From positions 310,001 to 374,000 of the forward strand of contig JADJRL010000003.1 in NCBI GenBank assembly GCA_016712225.1: 64,000 nucleotides of DNA, in the 5' to 3' direction. Below the pieces are notes generated by a model. The model saw only the letters and a program-made list of their open reading frames with translations, did not search any database and was not told the DNA's origin. The DNA comes from Candidatus Defluviibacterium haderslevense. Lineage in GTDB: Bacteria; Bacteroidota; Bacteroidia; Chitinophagales; Saprospiraceae. This document shows positions 28,323 through 37,014 of the stretch, piece by piece; positions within the stretch are counted from its first letter, which is position 1, and each line of letters begins with the position of its first letter. The position numbers were made by a program, and so were the translations under genes.

Positions 28323-29267
28323 TTAAGCCTTTGCAACATGATAATCACTGCCATATGCCTTTAACACTCGGAGTGCTCTTAAAGTATTCCAGCGACTGGG
28401 CTGACCAGCTTTTTCCATTTCAAAATGCGTTTGTCCCGGATGTTTAGAAGCAAGTTTCCATAATCCATCCTTAGTTTTCTTTTTGACTATTAGTTCAAGG
28501 GCATCATTCATTCTTGGATCATAGGGCACTTGAGCTGATTGAAAATAATCCAATGCTTTAAGCACATCATAATACCAACGACATGGATAATATAATTTCA
28601 AGAAATTGGGGTTGATGATTGCTCCGGTCTTGTCGGATCGAAAAAATTTGTGCATTAGAATAAATTCCTGAGAATCATTCCTAGCTTTAATTAGTTCTTT
28701 CAATCTGTATTGATATCCATTGCTCAAATATTCCTGAATGCCTTCCAGAACAGAAATCGTAGTATGCAACGAACTGTGTTTGGCGCCAGTTGAATTAGAC
28801 CTGCAATTAAAACCTCCATCATGCATTTTTTCCGCAAGAAGAAAATCAATGATCGATTTTATTTCTAATTCCGGCACCTGAAAATAGCAAGCATAGTTTA
28901 ATACCATGCCATTCACACAAATATCACATCTTTGTGTAAGACCAATTGGCAAAATGCCTCCATCAGGACCTTTTTCATTTTTAAAAATAAAATTTAATGT
29001 GCGCCGTATGTCTTTCTGGTGCGGTGAAATCTGAAGATTCTTTAAATCCAATAAAGTGTAATGCGTAGATATCCATTTGGGCTGATAAAAATCTTTCCCC
29101 CAATATCCATTTTGCTGACGATGAGAAAGGAATTTCAATCCCCATCCTTCACTTTCAATTTTATTTCTAAGCTTGGGTTTATTGAGATCTAATAAATCTC
29201 TGTAAGTTTGATATTGAATGGAAACATCACCTTCCAACAACCATGACATGATGTTCTCGTCTGTCAT
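28323..29267 (-). CDS. Terpenoid cyclase/prenyltransferase-like alpha-toroid protein
   Basis: 314 residues, no signal peptide. Repeated short helices with QNGYWGKDFYQPKWISTHYT, DGGILPIGLTQRCDICVNGM, KMHDGGFNCRSNSTGAKHSS and KDGLWKLASKHPGQTHFEME match the QW/DGGF-type repeats of the squalene-cyclase/prenyltransferase superfamily, which build alpha-alpha barrels. The DxDD catalytic motif of true cyclases is absent and the length is half of theirs, so this is more likely a stand-alone toroid of unknown role. Cys-x-x-Cys (CDIC) in the middle is notable. It is followed upstream on the same strand by the micro-gene at 29306, separated by 38 nt, so the three genes from 29861 down may be co-transcribed. 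Confidence 0.72.
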   Translation of the reverse strand: MTDENIMSWLLEGDVSIQYQTYRDLLDLNKPKLRNKIESEGWGLKFLSHRQQNGYWGKDFYQPKWISTHYTLLDLKNLQISPHQKDIRRTLNFIFKNEKGPDGGILPIGLTQRCDICVNGMVLNYACYFQVPELEIKSIIDFLLAEKMHDGGFNCRSNSTGAKHSSLHTTISVLEGIQEYLSNGYQYRLKELIKARNDSQEFILMHKFFRSDKTGAIINPNFLKLYYPCRWYYDVLKALDYFQSAQVPYDPRMNDALELIVKKKTKDGLWKLASKHPGQTHFEMEKAGQPSRWNTLRALRVLKAYGSDYHVAKA

Positions 29268-29305
29268 ATTCTCTAATAGCTTAAACAGTTTTTTCTAACA
29301 ATTTA

Positions 29306-29434
29306 TCAGTACTCTTTAATTTTCATACTATCTATTACCGCTTTTAATTTATCTGGAATAGGTCTGCATGTGCAATGTTTCTCGTGTGTTATGTGCCACT
29401 TGATTCTTTGTTCCAGTGTCGGATTCTTTGGCAT
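29306..29434 (-). CDS. 42-residue micro-protein with Cys-x-Cys motif
   Basis: Too short for usual gene callers. ATG 29434-29432 reads MPKNPTLEQRIKWHITHEKH and then CTCRPIPDKLKAVIDSM, ending in TGA 29308-29306. The composition is that of a compact soluble protein: an amphipathic first helix, a Cys-x-Cys followed by RPIP, and a second helix with regular charge spacing. The phrase RIKWHITHEKHCTCRPIP recalls small uncharacterised Bacteroidota proteins with W-H-x4-H-C-x-CR-x-IP, which I remember only loosely. It begins 22 nt after the membrane-protein gene at 29457 and ends 38 nt before the cyclase-like gene, all on the minus strand. His and Cys spacing could bind a metal; that is inference. Confidence 0.6.
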   Translation of the reverse strand: MPKNPTLEQRIKWHITHEKHCTCRPIPDKLKAVIDSMKIKEY

Positions 29435-29456
29435 TTTATGTTTTAAATGCCATTCC

Positions 29457-29861
29457 TTATTTATTGGCATGAATATTTGATTTTACTTTGAGTAAATATC
29501 CCATAGCAATACTTATAGCTGGAATAGAAAAATAAGCTATGCCGATAGACATAAAATAATCCGTAAAAGTGGATTTCATTATGGGTATTAGAATTACAAC
29601 ATCAAGTATGATATTAATAGCAAACCAACTTAAACCCACAATAATACCATTCTTTATAAAATCGCCTTCTGTGATTTTAAAATACTTTATCAATAAATAG
29701 CAGCCACTAATGACACCAACTACCATAATTGTGGATTTAAACGTGGCATAAGGCACTACCAACTCTCCACCTGGTTTGTAAAAAAGAAAAGACACTGCAA
29801 ATGGGATTAACCAAGATAAAAAGCCTAGCAAAAGATTCCTGGTCATTAATCTTTGAGTCAT
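29457..29861 (-). CDS. Four-helix membrane protein of unknown function
   Basis: 134 residues from the ATG of MTQRLMTRNLLLGF. A longer frame from 29909 would place the -7 promoter element inside the coding region, so the inner start is preferred; a further ATG five codons later is also possible. Four hydrophobic segments are visible: LLLGFLSWLIPFAVSFLFY, STIMVVGVISGCYLLI, GIIVGLSWFAINIILDVVILI and IGIAYFSIPAISIAMGYLL, with a basic C-terminal tail KVKSNIHANK. The GLSW-x3-N-x2-LD phrase in helix 3 is seen in small bacterial membrane proteins of unknown role. It probably leads the small operon with the CxC micro-gene. Confidence 0.65.
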   Translation of the reverse strand: MTQRLMTRNLLLGFLSWLIPFAVSFLFYKPGGELVVPYATFKSTIMVVGVISGCYLLIKYFKITEGDFIKNGIIVGLSWFAINIILDVVILIPIMKSTFTDYFMSIGIAYFSIPAISIAMGYLLKVKSNIHANK

Positions 29862-29878
29862 TATTTTAGTTTTACATC

Positions 29879-29886
29879 CAAAGTTA
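29879..29886 (-). promoter_or_regulatory. Candidate -7 element (TAACTTTG) of the 134-residue membrane protein gene
   Basis: Fits TAnnTTTG on the minus strand and ends 18 nt before the ATG at 29861. It decides the start codon, since the longer frame would run through it. Confidence 0.45.
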
Positions 29887-30043
29887 ACATAGAACAATTT
29901 ATTTTGCATTGATTTTTATCAATGTAAATGATGATAAATATCATTTTCTTAAGACTAAAGCAATTATTTATAAAATCAATAAACAAAAATTCTACTGATT
30001 TTTTTTTAGAATTGATTTTGGTTCTTTAATTTCCTAACACTAA

Positions 30044-30673
30044 CTATAAATCTAATGTATTGAAATAATTTTTATACCATTCTATTTCATGATGATCTAA
30101 TTTGGCTTGATCTACAGAATGCTTACGATCGATTTTTGAATACACTATTTCCAACGATGCAAAATCCCGCTGGCTAATGACCTTAAATCCATTCAACATC
30201 AATTGTGCAGCACATACACCTGCACCAATTAAATAGTAAGGATGTTCAATAAATCGATTTCCATTATAAATGACCTGACTGCCACATGCTGCACTTATAT
30301 CCATCAAAATGGCAATTTCAATATTTTCCTTAATGGCTAGACTTAACATTCTTTCAGATGCCTGGATCATTCCCTCGGTCCAATCTTCACCATGTTCAGT
30401 CAGTACTTTTGCCTTGCCATTAAGGACATCCATTCCTGTTCCCCCATGGATGTCGCACATGGCTCTTGGTGTTCCAAACGAATATTCCTCCGGACAAAAT
30501 TTAATTAATTTAATGTTATCATAATTCAAAAATTTTAAGGCACTGGGATATGTTCCATTGGCAGTGCCATCATATCCACAAGTCACTCCCGTCAAACAAG
30601 CACTCATTAATATTCTTAATGGATCAGTTGCAGTTGGAATTCGCAATGCGTTTAAATAATTTCTATCTGTCAT
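30044..30673 (-). CDS. DUF523 family protein
   Basis: 209 residues. The conserved DUF523 phrases are present in order: ILMSACLTGVTCGYDGT (usual SACLLG-x2-CRYDG), IKFCPEEYSFGTPRAMCDI (CPE-x-GG-x3-PR), GGTGMDVLNGKAKVLTEHGE, a helix with ASERMLSLAIKENIEIAIL, and MDISAACGSQVIYNG at the place of the usual LK-x-x-SPSCG. The lysine and the SPSC serine-proline of that last motif are replaced here, which may alter the active centre. The family is widespread, cytoplasmic and of unproven function, with conserved Cys residues that suggest metal or sulphur chemistry. The gene appears monocistronic. Confidence 0.85.
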   Translation of the reverse strand: MTDRNYLNALRIPTATDPLRILMSACLTGVTCGYDGTANGTYPSALKFLNYDNIKLIKFCPEEYSFGTPRAMCDIHGGTGMDVLNGKAKVLTEHGEDWTEGMIQASERMLSLAIKENIEIAILMDISAACGSQVIYNGNRFIEHPYYLIGAGVCAAQLMLNGFKVISQRDFASLEIVYSKIDRKHSVDQAKLDHHEIEWYKNYFNTLDL

Positions 30674-31136
30674 TCATACTGGATTTAAATAGTCGCCATT
30701 TATTATCATTATATAATTAAAACAATAAGCTTAAAATTCCTGAAAAACATTATTGAAGATATAAAAAAGTATTTATTTCAAGCAATTCAATAAAATGCTT
30801 TCCATTATGATGTATTGACGTCAAAATTAATATTTTTTTGGATAAAAGCAACATTGTAAAAAATATGAAAAATACCGCTGAATGCATCAGAATTAATAAA
30901 GATGACTACAACTTACGATTCACAAGAATAGTAATTGCCAATTCTCCAAACAAACACATGTTTCAATTGTTACCAAATTAGTAAATGTAAATTGGTGAAG
31001 TACCGATTTTTTAAACGCCTTTGTCAATTACATTTGACTAAATCAGGTAGAGAAAATGTGTCATAGTATAATGACTCGGTTATCCTTTCTGATTCATAAG
31101 TAAATTTAAAAATCAATCTATAAATTTTTTAAAAAT
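30674..31136. other. Intergenic region upstream of katG, no clear gene
   Basis: 463 bases, AT-rich. A 38-codon plus-strand frame (30865-30981, MKNTAECIRINKDDYNLRF and on) has an ATG but no family likeness and no visible initiation signal, so I do not call it. I could not find a convincing TAnnTTTG promoter or an OxyR or PerR operator close to katG. Confidence 0.45.
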
Positions 31137-33374
31137 ATGGAAGCTAATTCAAAATCGACACCCCAACCAAACATGACAAACGGCGAAGGCAAATGCCCGT
31201 TTTCAGGTGGAACACCAAAACAAAGCGCCGGAGCTGGCACTAGAAACCGAGATTGGTGGCCCAATTTATTGAAATTAAATGTTCTTAGACAACATTCTTC
31301 TCTATCTGATCCAATGGAGCAAGGATTTGATTATGCTGAACATTTCAAGACCCTTGATTTGGCAGCTCTAAAAAAAGATATTGTTGATTTAATGACCACA
31401 TCTCAGGATTGGTGGCCAGCAGATTATGGACATTATGGTCCATTTTTCATTCGTATGGCTTGGCACAGCGCTGGAACATATCGTATTGCTGATGGTCGTG
31501 GAGGAGCCGGTTCGGGAAACCAAAGATTTGCCCCGCTAAACAGTTGGCCGGATAATGCAAACTTGGATAAAGCCCGATTACTTCTTTGGCCTGTCAAGAA
31601 AAAATATGGTAAAAAAATATCATGGGCTGATTTGATGATACTCGCCGGGAATTGCGCCCTTGAATCCATGGGCTTTCAAACTTTTGGTTTTGCCGGTGGG
31701 CGTGCTGATGTTTGGGAACCTGATGAAGAAATCTATTGGGGTTCTGAAAGTAAATGGTTGGATGACAAACGATATTCTGGTGATCGGGAATTAGAGAATC
31801 CACTCGCAGCAGTTCAGATGGGTCTTATATATGTAAACCCTGAAGGCCCAAATGGAAATCCTGATCCTATAGCCGCAGCTCGAGACATTCGTGAGACCTT
31901 TAGTCGAATGGCTATGGATGATGAAGAAACAGTGGCGCTAATCGCAGGAGGTCACACTTTTGGTAAAACACATGGTGCAGGTGATCCAGGCAAATATGTT
32001 GGTCCTGAACCAGCAGCCGCGGATATTGCAGAACAAGGCTTAGGTTGGAAAAATACTTTAGGTAGTGGAAATGGTATCAATACCATCACAAGTGGTCTTG
32101 AAGGAGCATGGACAACTACACCTACTAAATGGAGCAATAACTTTTTTTGGAATCTGTTCGGATATGAATGGGAATTATTCAAGAGTCCTGCAGGTGCTCA
32201 ACAATGGAGACCAAAACATGGAATGGGTGCCGATTCAGTTCCCGATGCTCATGATCCAAATTTACGTCATGCACCGATCATGTTAACTACTGATTTAGCC
32301 TTGAGATTTGATCCTATTTATGAAAAAATTTCAAGACGTTTTCACGAAAACCCAGATCAGTTTGCAGATGCCTTTGCACGGGCTTGGTTTAAATTAACTC
32401 ATCGTGACATGGGCCCTCGCGCCAGATATCTTGGTCCTGAAGTACCAAAAGAAGATCTTATCTGGCAAGATCCACTTCCAACCATCAACTACAAGCAAAT
32501 AGATAGTCAGGATATCGAAAATTTGAAACATAAAATTTTAGCAACGGATTTAACCGTATCTGAATTGGTATCAACTGCCTGGGCTTCAGCATCTACATTT
32601 CGTGGATCAGACAAACGTGGTGGTGCGAATGGTGCTCGAATTCGTCTAGCACCTCAAAAAAATTGGGAAGTCAATCAACCGGATCAACTTTCAAAAGTTC
32701 TTAAAACACTCGAACTCATTCAAAAAGAATTCAATGCTGCTCAATCCAATGGCAAGCAAGTTTCTCTTGCAGATCTTATCGTGTTAGCTGGTGGCGTTGG
32801 TATTGAAAAGGCTGCTAAAAATGCAGGTCATCAAGTTTTAGTTCCATTTACTGCAGGACGAGCTGATGCTACACAAGAACAGACCGATGTAGAATCCTTT
32901 GCTGTATTGGAACCCTTAGCAGATGGCTTCCGCAATTATTTAAAATCTAAATACAGCTCAACTGCAGAAGAAATGCTCATCGACAAAGCTCAACTTTTAA
33001 ACTTAACTGCACCACAAATGACAGTCCTTATTGGTGGCATGCGCGTGCTCAATACTAATTTCAATCGTTCAAAAATCGGTGTATTTACCAAGAATCCTGA
33101 GACGCTGACCAATGATTTCTTCGTGCACCTACTTGATTTAGGAACGACATGGAAAGCTAGCTCAGATGCTCAAGAAATCTTTGAAGGTCATGATCGAAAG
33201 ACGGGAGACCATAAATGGACTGGAAGCCGAGTAGATCTCATTTTTGGATCTAACTCCGAACTTCGTGCTATAGCTGAAGTCTATGCTTGCGAAGATGCTC
33301 AAGAAAAATTCATCAAAGATTTTATTGCTGCATGGACTAAAGTGATGAACCTAGATCGTTATGATGTAGCTTAA
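31137..33374 (+). CDS. katG: Catalase-peroxidase
   Basis: 745 residues, normal two-domain length. The haem enzyme removes hydrogen peroxide by catalase and peroxidase activities in the cytoplasm. N-terminal active domain: distal triad Arg106, Trp109 and His110 in RMAWHSAGTYR, proximal His273 in GGHTFGKTHGA. Residues of the Met-Tyr-Trp adduct needed for catalase activity are present: Trp109, Tyr232 in LIYVNPEGPNG, and Met258 in SRMAMDDEE. The C-terminal domain (about 430-740) is the usual haem-less duplicate (STAWASASTFRGSDKRGGAN, LIVLAGGVGIEKAA). The start matches the family pattern with GKCPF near the N-terminus. It stands alone, ended by an intrinsic terminator, and no adjacent oxyR or perR regulator is visible. 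Confidence 0.98.
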   Translation: MEANSKSTPQPNMTNGEGKCPFSGGTPKQSAGAGTRNRDWWPNLLKLNVLRQHSSLSDPMEQGFDYAEHFKTLDLAALKKDIVDLMTTSQDWWPADYGHYGPFFIRMAWHSAGTYRIADGRGGAGSGNQRFAPLNSWPDNANLDKARLLLWPVKKKYGKKISWADLMILAGNCALESMGFQTFGFAGGRADVWEPDEEIYWGSESKWLDDKRYSGDRELENPLAAVQMGLIYVNPEGPNGNPDPIAAARDIRETFSRMAMDDEETVALIAGGHTFGKTHGAGDPGKYVGPEPAAADIAEQGLGWKNTLGSGNGINTITSGLEGAWTTTPTKWSNNFFWNLFGYEWELFKSPAGAQQWRPKHGMGADSVPDAHDPNLRHAPIMLTTDLALRFDPIYEKISRRFHENPDQFADAFARAWFKLTHRDMGPRARYLGPEVPKEDLIWQDPLPTINYKQIDSQDIENLKHKILATDLTVSELVSTAWASASTFRGSDKRGGANGARIRLAPQKNWEVNQPDQLSKVLKTLELIQKEFNAAQSNGKQVSLADLIVLAGGVGIEKAAKNAGHQVLVPFTAGRADATQEQTDVESFAVLEPLADGFRNYLKSKYSSTAEEMLIDKAQLLNLTAPQMTVLIGGMRVLNTNFNRSKIGVFTKNPETLTNDFFVHLLDLGTTWKASSDAQEIFEGHDRKTGDHKWTGSRVDLIFGSNSELRAIAEVYACEDAQEKFIKDFIAAWTKVMNLDRYDVA

Positions 33375-33404
33375 TATGGATTAGAGAACATTTCAAGAAT
33401 AAAG

Positions 33405-33437
33405 AAGATGGTCTGGAGACAGGCCATCTTTTTTTTG
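33405..33437 (+). terminator. Intrinsic terminator of katG
   Basis: AAGATGGTCT (33405-33414) pairs with AGGCCATCTT (33421-33430), including one G-T pair, around a 6-nt loop, and runs into a tract of T. Confidence 0.88.
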
Positions 33438-33524
33438 TTCCAACCCGAATTTTCAAATTTAGTTAAAATAGCCTTTAATTATCTCTTTCTGCGATGGTTT
33501 CATGAATCCAACAATAACTTGTAT

Positions 33525-33532
33525 TATATTTG
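33525..33532 (+). promoter_or_regulatory. Candidate -7 element (TATATTTG) of the first W-x6-W repeat gene
   Basis: Fits TAnnTTTG and ends 18 nt before ATG 33551. It overlaps an in-frame TTG (33530), which argues against that upstream start. No clear -33 box. Confidence 0.4.
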
Positions 33533-33550
33533 GATTCTAAATATCCTGCT

Positions 33551-35086
33551 ATGAAAAAAAATATTAGAAACACCTTGACCATAATTCTTCTGGCTTTTAT
33601 TTTTAATCTTACATCGGTACGTGCTCAGTGTAGATTTGATACCATTCTATATTATAATTTTGATCCTGGGTCAACAGTTAAAAAACTTATAGCCAGAACA
33701 ATTAATAAATACAATGCCTCGAATTCAGTATTAGAAATATTAGATCAATCATGGAATTCAAGTTTTAATATTTGGGAAAATACAAAAAGAACAAACAACA
33801 TTTATGATTCGAATAACAACCGAATTGAACTATTATATCAAGAATGGAATATAGGAGGAACAGTCTGGGAAAATAAATACAGAGATCTATTTACTTTCGA
33901 TGCAAACCATAACCAAATAGAAGAAATTTATCAAGAATGGGACATATGTTGTGATGTTTGGGCTAACAACATTAAAGTCAAAAATATATATGACCTTAAT
34001 AATAACCTTATAGAATTTTTAAAACAAACTTGGACCAAAGTTGATAGTATTTGGAAAAATCAGATTAAAGAAAATAATGAGTATGATGTAAATAATAATA
34101 AAACAGTATATACTACACAATATTGGGATAATAATAGCAGTACTTGGATGAATGGTACAAGATATAATTATAAGTTTGCTAGTAATAACAATCTAATCGA
34201 ATTATATAGGGAACGATGGGATTTTTTTAAAAAGAAATGGACATTTGTTGATAAAGAATTGTTTACATTTAATCTCAATAATAAAAAATCAGAATATTTA
34301 CGGCAAATAGGCATCAATGATAGCGTTTGGATAAATGATAATAAAATCATCTATGAGTATGACCTCATTAATAATGAAACTTATCAACTCAGATCAGAAT
34401 GGAATACCGATATCAGTGATTGGGAAAACAGAGGAAGGTCTTATTCATATTATGATTCAAATAATAATCTTAAGGAAAAAATTGATCAATCATGGGATAC
34501 TTTTAACAGTGATTGGGAAAACAGTTTGAAGATTAATTATACATATAATTCTCAGAATAAAGTAATAGAACAAATAGTTCAAATGTGGAATTATTTAAAT
34601 CTCCATTGGGAAAATTATTATAAAAATTCAAATGAATACAATAATTCAAATAAACTTACATTTAATTTAATACAACTATGGAATATCAACAACAATGCAT
34701 GGCTTAATAATTATCAATATACCTATGAATATGCACCCATTGGAGATTTGATCGCTAAAGATAGTTACAATAGCTGGGATACTTTAGGTTTGTATTTTAA
34801 AAGCCATAGACGTGAAGAATACATCTGCGCTCAACTAGTAAATAGTCAAGATATTCGAAAAAGTAATGATATTCAGATCTACCCCAACCCAACTAATAGT
34901 AATTACCTGAATGTAATTCTTCAAAACAAATCCAATTTTGAATTAATGAATCTATCAGGCCAAATTCTAATAAAAGGAGTCTTTAATGAAGGGAATAATA
35001 CCTTAGCTTTAAATCAGAATATTACAAATGGATTTTATTTCTTAAAAATCAATGACCTTGGCTTTAAGGTTATAATAGAGCGTTGA
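33551..35086 (+). CDS. Secreted T9SS protein of eleven 31-residue W-x6-W repeats (paralogue of 35521)
   Basis: 511 residues from the ATG before the signal peptide KNIRNTLTIILLAFIFNLTS (cleaved near RAQC). Residues about 60-410 are eleven consecutive repeats of about 31 residues with the pattern Q-x-W-x6-W-x-N-x7-YD-x-NNN-x-IE, for example EWNIGGTVWENKYRDLFTFD. Repeat 7 lacks its first Trp. Asn and Trp dominate. A T9SS type A domain starts at YPNPTNSNY (about 440). The regular aromatic pair suggests a beta-solenoid or carpet of hairpins at the surface. RHS/YD repeats are distantly similar in the Y-D-x-N phrase but lack the paired Trp. Function unknown; carbohydrate binding through Trp is only a guess. 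Confidence 0.8.
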   Translation: MKKNIRNTLTIILLAFIFNLTSVRAQCRFDTILYYNFDPGSTVKKLIARTINKYNASNSVLEILDQSWNSSFNIWENTKRTNNIYDSNNNRIELLYQEWNIGGTVWENKYRDLFTFDANHNQIEEIYQEWDICCDVWANNIKVKNIYDLNNNLIEFLKQTWTKVDSIWKNQIKENNEYDVNNNKTVYTTQYWDNNSSTWMNGTRYNYKFASNNNLIELYRERWDFFKKKWTFVDKELFTFNLNNKKSEYLRQIGINDSVWINDNKIIYEYDLINNETYQLRSEWNTDISDWENRGRSYSYYDSNNNLKEKIDQSWDTFNSDWENSLKINYTYNSQNKVIEQIVQMWNYLNLHWENYYKNSNEYNNSNKLTFNLIQLWNINNNAWLNNYQYTYEYAPIGDLIAKDSYNSWDTLGLYFKSHRREEYICAQLVNSQDIRKSNDIQIYPNPTNSNYLNVILQNKSNFELMNLSGQILIKGVFNEGNNTLALNQNITNGFYFLKINDLGFKVIIER

Positions 35087-35520
35087 TAAAATGATTGGTA
35101 ATCGTGGAATCGGTTGATTGGCAACCGTCAGTATTGCAATTCATTAAATAAACCAATTTAGAAGATAAAGTAGCAATAAACTTCATAATAGCTGTAGCCA
35201 TATCTTTAAATGGTTTCATACCACTGTTAATCGTATTGCGATTGGGTGTTATATCGAACTATTTTATACAATATCCAATAACCTAATTGTATTAAAAATA
35301 TTTCTTAATTGATGGAGTCTTTGAACTCACGTCATGATTCCCTAAATTACAATTTATTATACAAATTTAAACCTGTACCCAATACATTTTGCTTTTTGAT
35401 TCGTTTATCTAAAGAGTTACATATTTAATAACTTGATCATTAATGCAATTATAGAGAAAGAAATATTTAACAATACATATTTCCAAATATAAATTTTATT
35501 TACATTTAAAAATTTCCATT
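35087..35520. other. Intergenic region between the two W-x6-W paralogues, no gene seen
   Basis: 434 bases. It starts with a degenerate echo of the GGTAATCGG repeat (35097-35122), which is fully developed behind the second paralogue. The remainder is AT-rich with no recognisable coding, RNA or terminator structure. A TACATTTA (near-match to the -7 consensus) lies just before the next gene. Confidence 0.5.
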
Positions 35521-36867
35521 ATGAAAAAAGCATACTACATCGCCGGTACAATTTTTATGTTCACACTCATGTGCATTTTTTCAACAATTCATGCCGAGTG
35601 CAGAAAAGACACTGTTATAACTTTTATGTATGAACCTGGAACCTCAATTAAAAATAATTTTCAAAGAACCATTTACAAATATAATGCTGAAGATAAATTA
35701 TTGGAAGACCTAAGTCAAAATTGGGATAGGAATTCTAATGATTGGGTCAATGTTAAGAAATTAAACTTCTTGTATAATAATAATTCAATAGAACATATAT
35801 ACCAAGAATGGAACTCTGTTCTAAATGATTGGGAATTCAATATTAAATATTTACTGCAATATGATAGTTTAAAAAGTCTTACGGCGACATTATCCCAAAT
35901 GTGGAATAAAACCGATAATAAATGGGAAAATACAACCCAATTCATTAATAGTTATAGTGTAGACCATAATCTATTAGAAACTTTACAACAATCCTGGCAT
36001 AAAGAAGATAACACTTGGATAAATCACAGTAAAGAGACCAATCAGTACGATGCAAATAATTATCAAATAGAACATAAAATGCAAGGATGGAATATTATAA
36101 CAAGTAGTTGGATAAATACTTCTAGATATAAATTCATCAATGATAATAATGGCAATGTATTGGAAAAATTAGATCAAAAATGGGACAATAGCATTGCAGA
36201 TTGGGTCAATGACGTAATTGAAACATATATTTATGATGCAAATAATAATCCAACAAATTATTTAAGAAGAGTCTGGGAAAATTCAAATAATCAATGGGAA
36301 AATCATAGTCAATTCATTGCTATATATAATTCCAATAATCAACTATTAGAAAAAATAACACAAAATTGGGATCATCTAAATAATGCTTGGATCAATAATT
36401 TAAAATATATTTATTTATATGATATAAATTTTAAGCCAACTGTAAATTATGAACAAATTTGGATCTCTGATAAGAATGAATGGATAAATAATTTTATGTT
36501 CACCAATGAATATGGATCCGACGGAGATTTAAAAGCCATAGAATATTATTATCATTGGAATTTTAGTGCCAACTATTTTGATTATCATATAAGAGTAGAA
36601 TACATATGCACACATGTAGTCAATGGCAATTCCAATGTAAATAACGAGATTATTAATATCTACCCCAACCCAACCCATTCTAATTTCCTAAATGTAATAC
36701 TTCAGAACAAGTCCAATTTTGAATTCATAGATCTAACAGGACATATTCTAAAAAAAGGTGTCTTTAATGATGGAAATAATACCTTAGCTTTAAATCAGAA
36801 TATTCCAAATGGATTGTATTTCATAAAAATTGATGGTAAAAGTTTTAAAGTTGTTGTTGAACGGTAA
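35521..36867 (+). CDS. Secreted T9SS protein of nine 31-residue W-x6-W repeats (paralogue of 33551)
   Basis: 448 residues. Signal peptide (about 1-24, MKKAYYIAGTIFMFTLMCIF) with cleavage near HAEC, then about nine repeats of the same 31-residue W-x6-W type (for example QSWHKEDNTWINHSKETNQY) and a T9SS domain from YPNPTHSNF. The last 75 residues are nearly identical to those of the upstream paralogue (LNVILQNKSNFE, NNTLALNQNI), while the repeats have diverged, so the two genes share a recent duplication or gene conversion at the 3' end. The number of repeats differs (nine against eleven), which points to repeat gain or loss after duplication. The same unknown surface role is expected for both. 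Confidence 0.8.
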   Translation: MKKAYYIAGTIFMFTLMCIFSTIHAECRKDTVITFMYEPGTSIKNNFQRTIYKYNAEDKLLEDLSQNWDRNSNDWVNVKKLNFLYNNNSIEHIYQEWNSVLNDWEFNIKYLLQYDSLKSLTATLSQMWNKTDNKWENTTQFINSYSVDHNLLETLQQSWHKEDNTWINHSKETNQYDANNYQIEHKMQGWNIITSSWINTSRYKFINDNNGNVLEKLDQKWDNSIADWVNDVIETYIYDANNNPTNYLRRVWENSNNQWENHSQFIAIYNSNNQLLEKITQNWDHLNNAWINNLKYIYLYDINFKPTVNYEQIWISDKNEWINNFMFTNEYGSDGDLKAIEYYYHWNFSANYFDYHIRVEYICTHVVNGNSNVNNEIINIYPNPTHSNFLNVILQNKSNFEFIDLTGHILKKGVFNDGNNTLALNQNIPNGLYFIKIDGKSFKVVVER

Positions 36868-36960
36868 TCGGGTTGGAATGGTAATCGGGTAATCGGTTGG
36901 AGTGGTAATCGGTTTGAAAGGTGATCGGTTTGAAAGGTATTCGAGTTTGATGGGTGATCC
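36863..36960 (+). repeat. Tandem array of about 16-17-bp units (GGTAATCGGTTTGAAA type)
   Basis: About six imperfect units follow each other: GGTAATCGGGTTGGAAT, a short GGTAATCG, GGTAATCGGTTGGAGT, GGTAATCGGTTTGAAA, GGTGATCGGTTTGAAA, GGTATTCGAGTTTGATG, then GGTGATCC. The first unit contains the stop codon of the preceding gene (TAA 36865-36867). Confidence 0.8.
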
Positions 36961-36993
36961 AAAAATTAAAGTGATTGTATATATAGATCGCGT

Positions 36994-37014
36994 AAAAATT
37001 ATCTTACTTAAGAT
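36994..37014 (-). terminator. Weak terminator of the Fic gene
   Basis: On the minus strand ATCTTA-AG-TAAGAT (37001-37014) is followed by AATTTTT. The stem is only six AT-rich pairs and overlaps the stop codon, so strength is doubtful. Confidence 0.4.

Noticed and set aside
28323..29267. Squalene-hopene cyclase
   Set aside because: The protein is half the usual length and lacks the DxDD motif; only the toroid-type repeats are seen.
30700..30720. PerR-box-like AT palindrome (TTATTATCATTATATAA) near the start of the DUF523 gene
   Set aside because: Such AT-rich matches are expected by chance here, and the site is more than 400 bases from katG, the only peroxide-defence gene.
30865..30981. 38-codon plus-strand frame upstream of katG
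   Set aside because: No family likeness, no start signal, and short frames with this codon composition are common in AT-rich gaps.
33551..36867. RHS/YD-repeat assignment for the two W-x6-W proteins
   Set aside because: Only the short Y-D-x-N phrase is alike; the spacing and the two conserved Trp do not fit RHS repeats.
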